A stretch of 64,000 bases of DNA from Eretmocerus hayati (Eukaryota > Arthropoda > Insecta > Hymenoptera > Aphelinidae): NCBI GenBank assembly GCA_029851415.1, contig CM056743.1:93470501-93534500 (forward strand), in the 5' to 3' direction. The notes under the pieces were generated by a model. The model was not told the origin of the DNA. It was given only the letters and a program-made list of their open reading frames with translations, and did no database searches. The position numbers were made by a program, and so were the translations under genes. The number at the start of each line of letters is the position of its first letter. Position 1 is the stretch's first letter. Positions 60,713 through 64,000 of this stretch are shown here, in pieces.

Positions 60713-61752
60713 GGTCCAGGTTGGAGAGGAATTCTAGATATCCACCTCTTTGCCCCTGAGACTCACCCGATCTTTGGAGTCAGAAGACATCGAGCTCGGG
60801 GTGTGCTTTGTCCACGTCCCTCAGTATGACTGTGGTCGATGCAGTAGACACTCTGTTTCCGTTCGACAATTTTCACACGCCTCGCTCCGAACTTCTGGAC
60901 AAGCAGCAACCAGATCGTGATCCAGAAACAGTGCCAAGAATATTACATACATGTAGCGATAGTGCGATGTGTGATACTCTTCAACCAGTTTTCTCGCCTA
61001 TTATTATTGTTTGCAATGATTGGCGCTGATTTTGAAACAACGCCACGAAACAACTCGAGTTCAATTTCATCAGCTGTGGCGAAAAGTGAAAAATTTCAGC
61101 CCAATTGGAGGTAAGGTCAACGAGTCTCGGTAACATTAATTTTTTCGATTGAGGTTGTAAAGATTTATCGAGTGCAAACTTGCGATATAATCTCATATTT
61201 CTTGAGAACAGTCTTGATAACGCGATGCCCCAACTTTTTAAGCGTTCAGTTCCATAGGAGACCAACATCTTCGAAACAGCTAGATTCGTATTTATGATAT
61301 GGCAGAGTGACTTGAAATCGAAAATGCAGTTCATCGTGAGCGGTATTGAATACAAAAATCTTCATCTTCGTTGTTCAAAATGCTGGCATACAGCTACAAC
61401 TTATTCCTGTAAAATTGAATCGTCAGTATAATGACATGATCGATTATCGTTTTCCTTCACTCTTTAGGTTGCCAAGCTTGTTGACGTTCTGTAACGACAG
61501 AGTGAAGCCAAGAGTCAAGCAGAACTTTGACTGGATATAAAACTGCAGCTCTGCGAAAATCATGAATCTGCAGGTGATTTTCTTCTCATAAAAAAGTACC
61601 TCATTTGCTCATACGAGCGTTGGCTTAACATCTTGATTCATGATGTGAAATGCAGTGACTTGTGATGAAAGAATGTGTCAATTTTACAGGCACTTACAGT
61701 CAGGGCTGAAGCTGCCTGTCACGTTTGTGACTTCTCTTCAAATGAATCGAGC
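60713..61752. other. No gene recognised
   Basis: ORFs 60808-61029 (+) and 60981-61355 (-, 124 aa) overlap on opposite strands and have no known domain. No RNA gene seen. Confidence 0.4.
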
Positions 61753-62592
61753 TACCGTCAAATTGGGTAACTGTGGTACAGTGGGTGCAACTTTGGTACA
61801 CCCCTGAAAAATGACTTTCAGAGCTGCATTCGGCAAGGTGAATGATTCTATCGCTCTGAAACCTATCCTCCCTTCTTGGCACACACATAAACGATGTGTT
61901 GAGCCACCATAGATCCCGTGTGAATAATTGTAGTCGTTTATCGAAGCTTTTTCTAAAAAGAGAGATTTAGCACTGATACTCGAGTGGTCCAGTTAGTGTA
62001 CCTGGCAAAAAGTGTTCCGGAACGAACTACGGGTGTATAGTGCTACATTTCCATCACATATATCACCATATTGAAGAAACCATCGTTACATTGGGGTATT
62101 TGAAGCATTTGGAATTTTAATGAATGAAAAACAGGGAAAAAACCCCTGAAAAAGTGTACCAAAGTTACCCCACTCTCCGTAAGAAGCATGAGGATAGGGT
62201 AACTCCAGTACAACTTCCTATGACAGCTTCTTGTCATCCCATCTTGAGTCGAGTGATGGTCTATGAGGTTTTCAAATGTTTCAAAAGGCTTAGAATGAGA
62301 CGTCTGAACGATTAAAATTAATTCTCTCGCATGGTGGTGGGTAGAGTTGAAATATTATGTAAGTGTACCAAAGTTGCCCCATCGGGGTCTAACTTTGGTA
62401 CACTTCTTCAACTGCTAATAGCTCCAGTTCAGACGCATCAAATTGAACTTTGTAGCCCATCAATCGAAAGCTGAGACTGTAAGCTTTCGATTTATACTAA
62501 TTAATTTGGATTTTGTCAATGTATTTTGGAATGCGGAGCCAAACAAAATGAAAAGCACCGAAAACGTACCAAAATTACCCAATTTGACGGTA
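61753..62592. mobile_element. 840-bp inverted-repeat element flanked by TA
   Basis: The ends are TACCGTCAAATTGGGTAA and its reverse complement; TA at each end could be the target duplication. The sequence GTACCAAAGTT(A/G)CCCCA recurs in both orientations at about 61795, 62156, 62367 and 62393. Non-coding, so probably a non-autonomous element. Confidence 0.65.
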
Positions 62593-63410
62593 TGCAAAAA
62601 GGGACCTAAGCGCCATTCTTCGCGAAATTGAGATAAGGTGATATTTGCACCCTTTGAACATTCCTTCATCACCCGAATTTGAAATCTTTACGATATAACC
62701 AATCCCTGAGACCCGATCCATGCATGAAGGGACCCAAGTACAGGATATGGGGCCCTTTTTGCATGGATTGATAAAAGAACCTACAAGCACTAATCCTTAC
62801 GCACTGTATCATCACATCTATCACTCACACAGTTGATCGCTGCACTGAAAGACATTCAGGACGCGAGCCGCTTGAATGAGGGGACGTGGCTCGCCCAATC
62901 TCGCCGGGACCAGAGCGGTCGCGGAATCCGGACGCGCGCTGTATTGATGCCTCGCGCATGCACCTGCCTATTCAAACACAATTGAGCCGGGACACCAACC
63001 TTCGCGACTTACCTGCGGGTGCTGATCTGAAGGCTTCCACAGGTATATCTCTATATACATATATTTAAACGCGGGCAACCGTTTGTGGCTGAAGTACGGC
63101 GGTTTGACAAACGCACACGCGCGCGCGAGGTACACATATAGACGTACATTTATAAATGTATAACACATTCTGCCAAGGTTAATTCGATTACGTCTTTCGG
63201 AGCGGTCACAGCTCGATATTATGTTTACATTACTATGATCGAGTCTCTGTTCAGCAGGATCATAAATAAGTGACAGATGGAATATTGATGAGTTTATTCA
63301 ACAAATCATGATATGATTCATTACATATAGAGTTATAACATACAATAAAAAAGACCAGAGGCAACTCTGATATCACACAGTAAAAGAGTAAAAAATACAT
63401 AAATTATAGT
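62593..63410. other. No gene seen
   Basis: The stretch 62870-63010 is GC-rich, followed by TATATA sequence near 63050. It holds no credible frame. It includes the 3' flank of the minus-strand gene ending at 63411. Confidence 0.4.
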
Positions 63411-64000
63411 TTAGAGACCATATTTGGAAGGAATGAAAAGTTTTTCATCTGTCGTTTTGACTAGACGAGCAGGAGCAACATTTGGCAGCTCTTTTACTTT
63501 GATCATCTTCGCAATAGATGTGTCCGCAACTAAATAAGCGTGTGCATGTGCATCAAATGACACTTCGTCAAATTTTTGAATCGAACAAAAAATGTCTCCA
63601 TCGACCGAGATGATTTTTAATATTTGCCCAAAAATAGCTCCGAAATGCTCTCTCGAGTGCCCTAAGCATAGGATCATACCTGGATAGTATGAAATACCAT
63701 TCAAACACACTTTTTTGTATATAACATATGCACAGTCTTTAGATTGATCACGAAAGTACGACTTCCTTTCGGTTTTTGTATCAATAGATCCAAATTCCAC
63801 TGTTTGAGTGAAGTCTGCAGTTGAAGTTATGTACAACATGCGCAGAGCCATTTTTGTGGAGATGGTTTCCAGTAAATTTAAGGTGCATCGAGTTGACTCT
63901 ACAATAGTTTTTATTGGTTGATGGAATGACTCGAATCGCATTGCCCAATAAAAACAGCTGGACCATTCATCAACAATAGTCGAGGATAATGTACCAAAAA
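63411..64000 (-). CDS. C-terminal part of a transposon-associated uncharacterised protein, runs off the window
   Basis: The frame is open from the window edge to the TAA at 63411-63413. The MRFESFH at 63941 is preceded in frame by CFYWA, so that ATG is internal. The block WxMRFExxH, and the later VCLNGISYYPGMIL, FGAIFGQILKI and FDAHAHAYLV, match my recollection of the C-terminal region of large uncharacterised proteins found in many insects and cnidarians, often in multiple copies. The part after VCLNG resembles a small beta-barrel domain. I cannot name the function. No stop or frameshift interrupts the visible part, about 195 residues. Confidence 0.55.
   Translation of the reverse strand, partial: FGTLSSTIVDEWSSCFYWAMRFESFHQPIKTIVESTRCTLNLLETISTKMALRMLYITSTADFTQTVEFGSIDTKTERKSYFRDQSKDCAYVIYKKVCLNGISYYPGMILCLGHSREHFGAIFGQILKIISVDGDIFCSIQKFDEVSFDAHAHAYLVADTSIAKMIKVKELPNVAPARLVKTTDEKLFIPSKYGL

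Overview
The window looks like a transposon-rich, gene-poor stretch of an insect nuclear genome. The supports are short phase-0 and phase-1 introns with canonical GT-AG borders, arthropod retroelements (Gypsy LTR element, non-LTR element, Helitron-type helicase), an insect/baculovirus F-type envelope gene, and many inverted-repeat elements. A hymenopteran is plausible, but this is only an impression. I see no confident single-copy host gene, rRNA or tRNA.

Region 1 (1-15874) is bounded by a roughly 740-bp inverted repeat whose left arm runs off the window edge. Inside are interleaved direct duplications (918-4259), an F/Env-like fusion glycoprotein gene broken by one in-frame TGA (5036-7024), an unrecognised three-exon gene on the minus strand (7322-8023), a decayed Helitron-type helicase (8543-9453), an element with ~40-bp terminal inverted repeats (9882-11680), and an unrecognised ORF with a coiled-coil-like start and a Cys-rich end, interrupted by two in-frame stops (12534-14000). 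Clusters of the hexamer GTAACA/TGTTAC, some arranged as perfect palindromes, recur at 7085-7212, inside the 12534 ORF, at 14280-14374 and at 16208-16252. This set is the least explained part of the window.

Region 2 (15875-46480) is mostly repeats: a 71-bp minisatellite (19240-20275), several long foldback elements, a complete Gypsy-type LTR retrotransposon on the minus strand (23085-30435) with LTRs that look identical and carry ten CGTACG hairpins each, a ~175-bp satellite (34890-35960), and a broken non-LTR retrotransposon with ORF1 and endonuclease (37787-39800).

Region 3 (46488-60712) is a large foldback structure whose arms contain ~175-bp tandem repeats. Nested in its middle is an apparently intact 7.7-kb DNA transposon (49406-57121) with ~765-bp near-identical terminal inverted repeats, a 3-bp ACA target duplication and one three-exon gene. 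The predicted protein of about 1,558 residues has N-terminal zinc-finger-like cysteines, a transposase-like middle with D, D and E candidates, a FEN1/XPG-like PIN nuclease region and a C-terminal Cys-rich tail. It is the best candidate for an active, poorly described system here.

Region 4 (60713-64000) holds a TA-flanked inverted-repeat element (61753-62592) and, at the edge, the 3' part of a minus-strand gene of a transposon-associated family (63411-64000).
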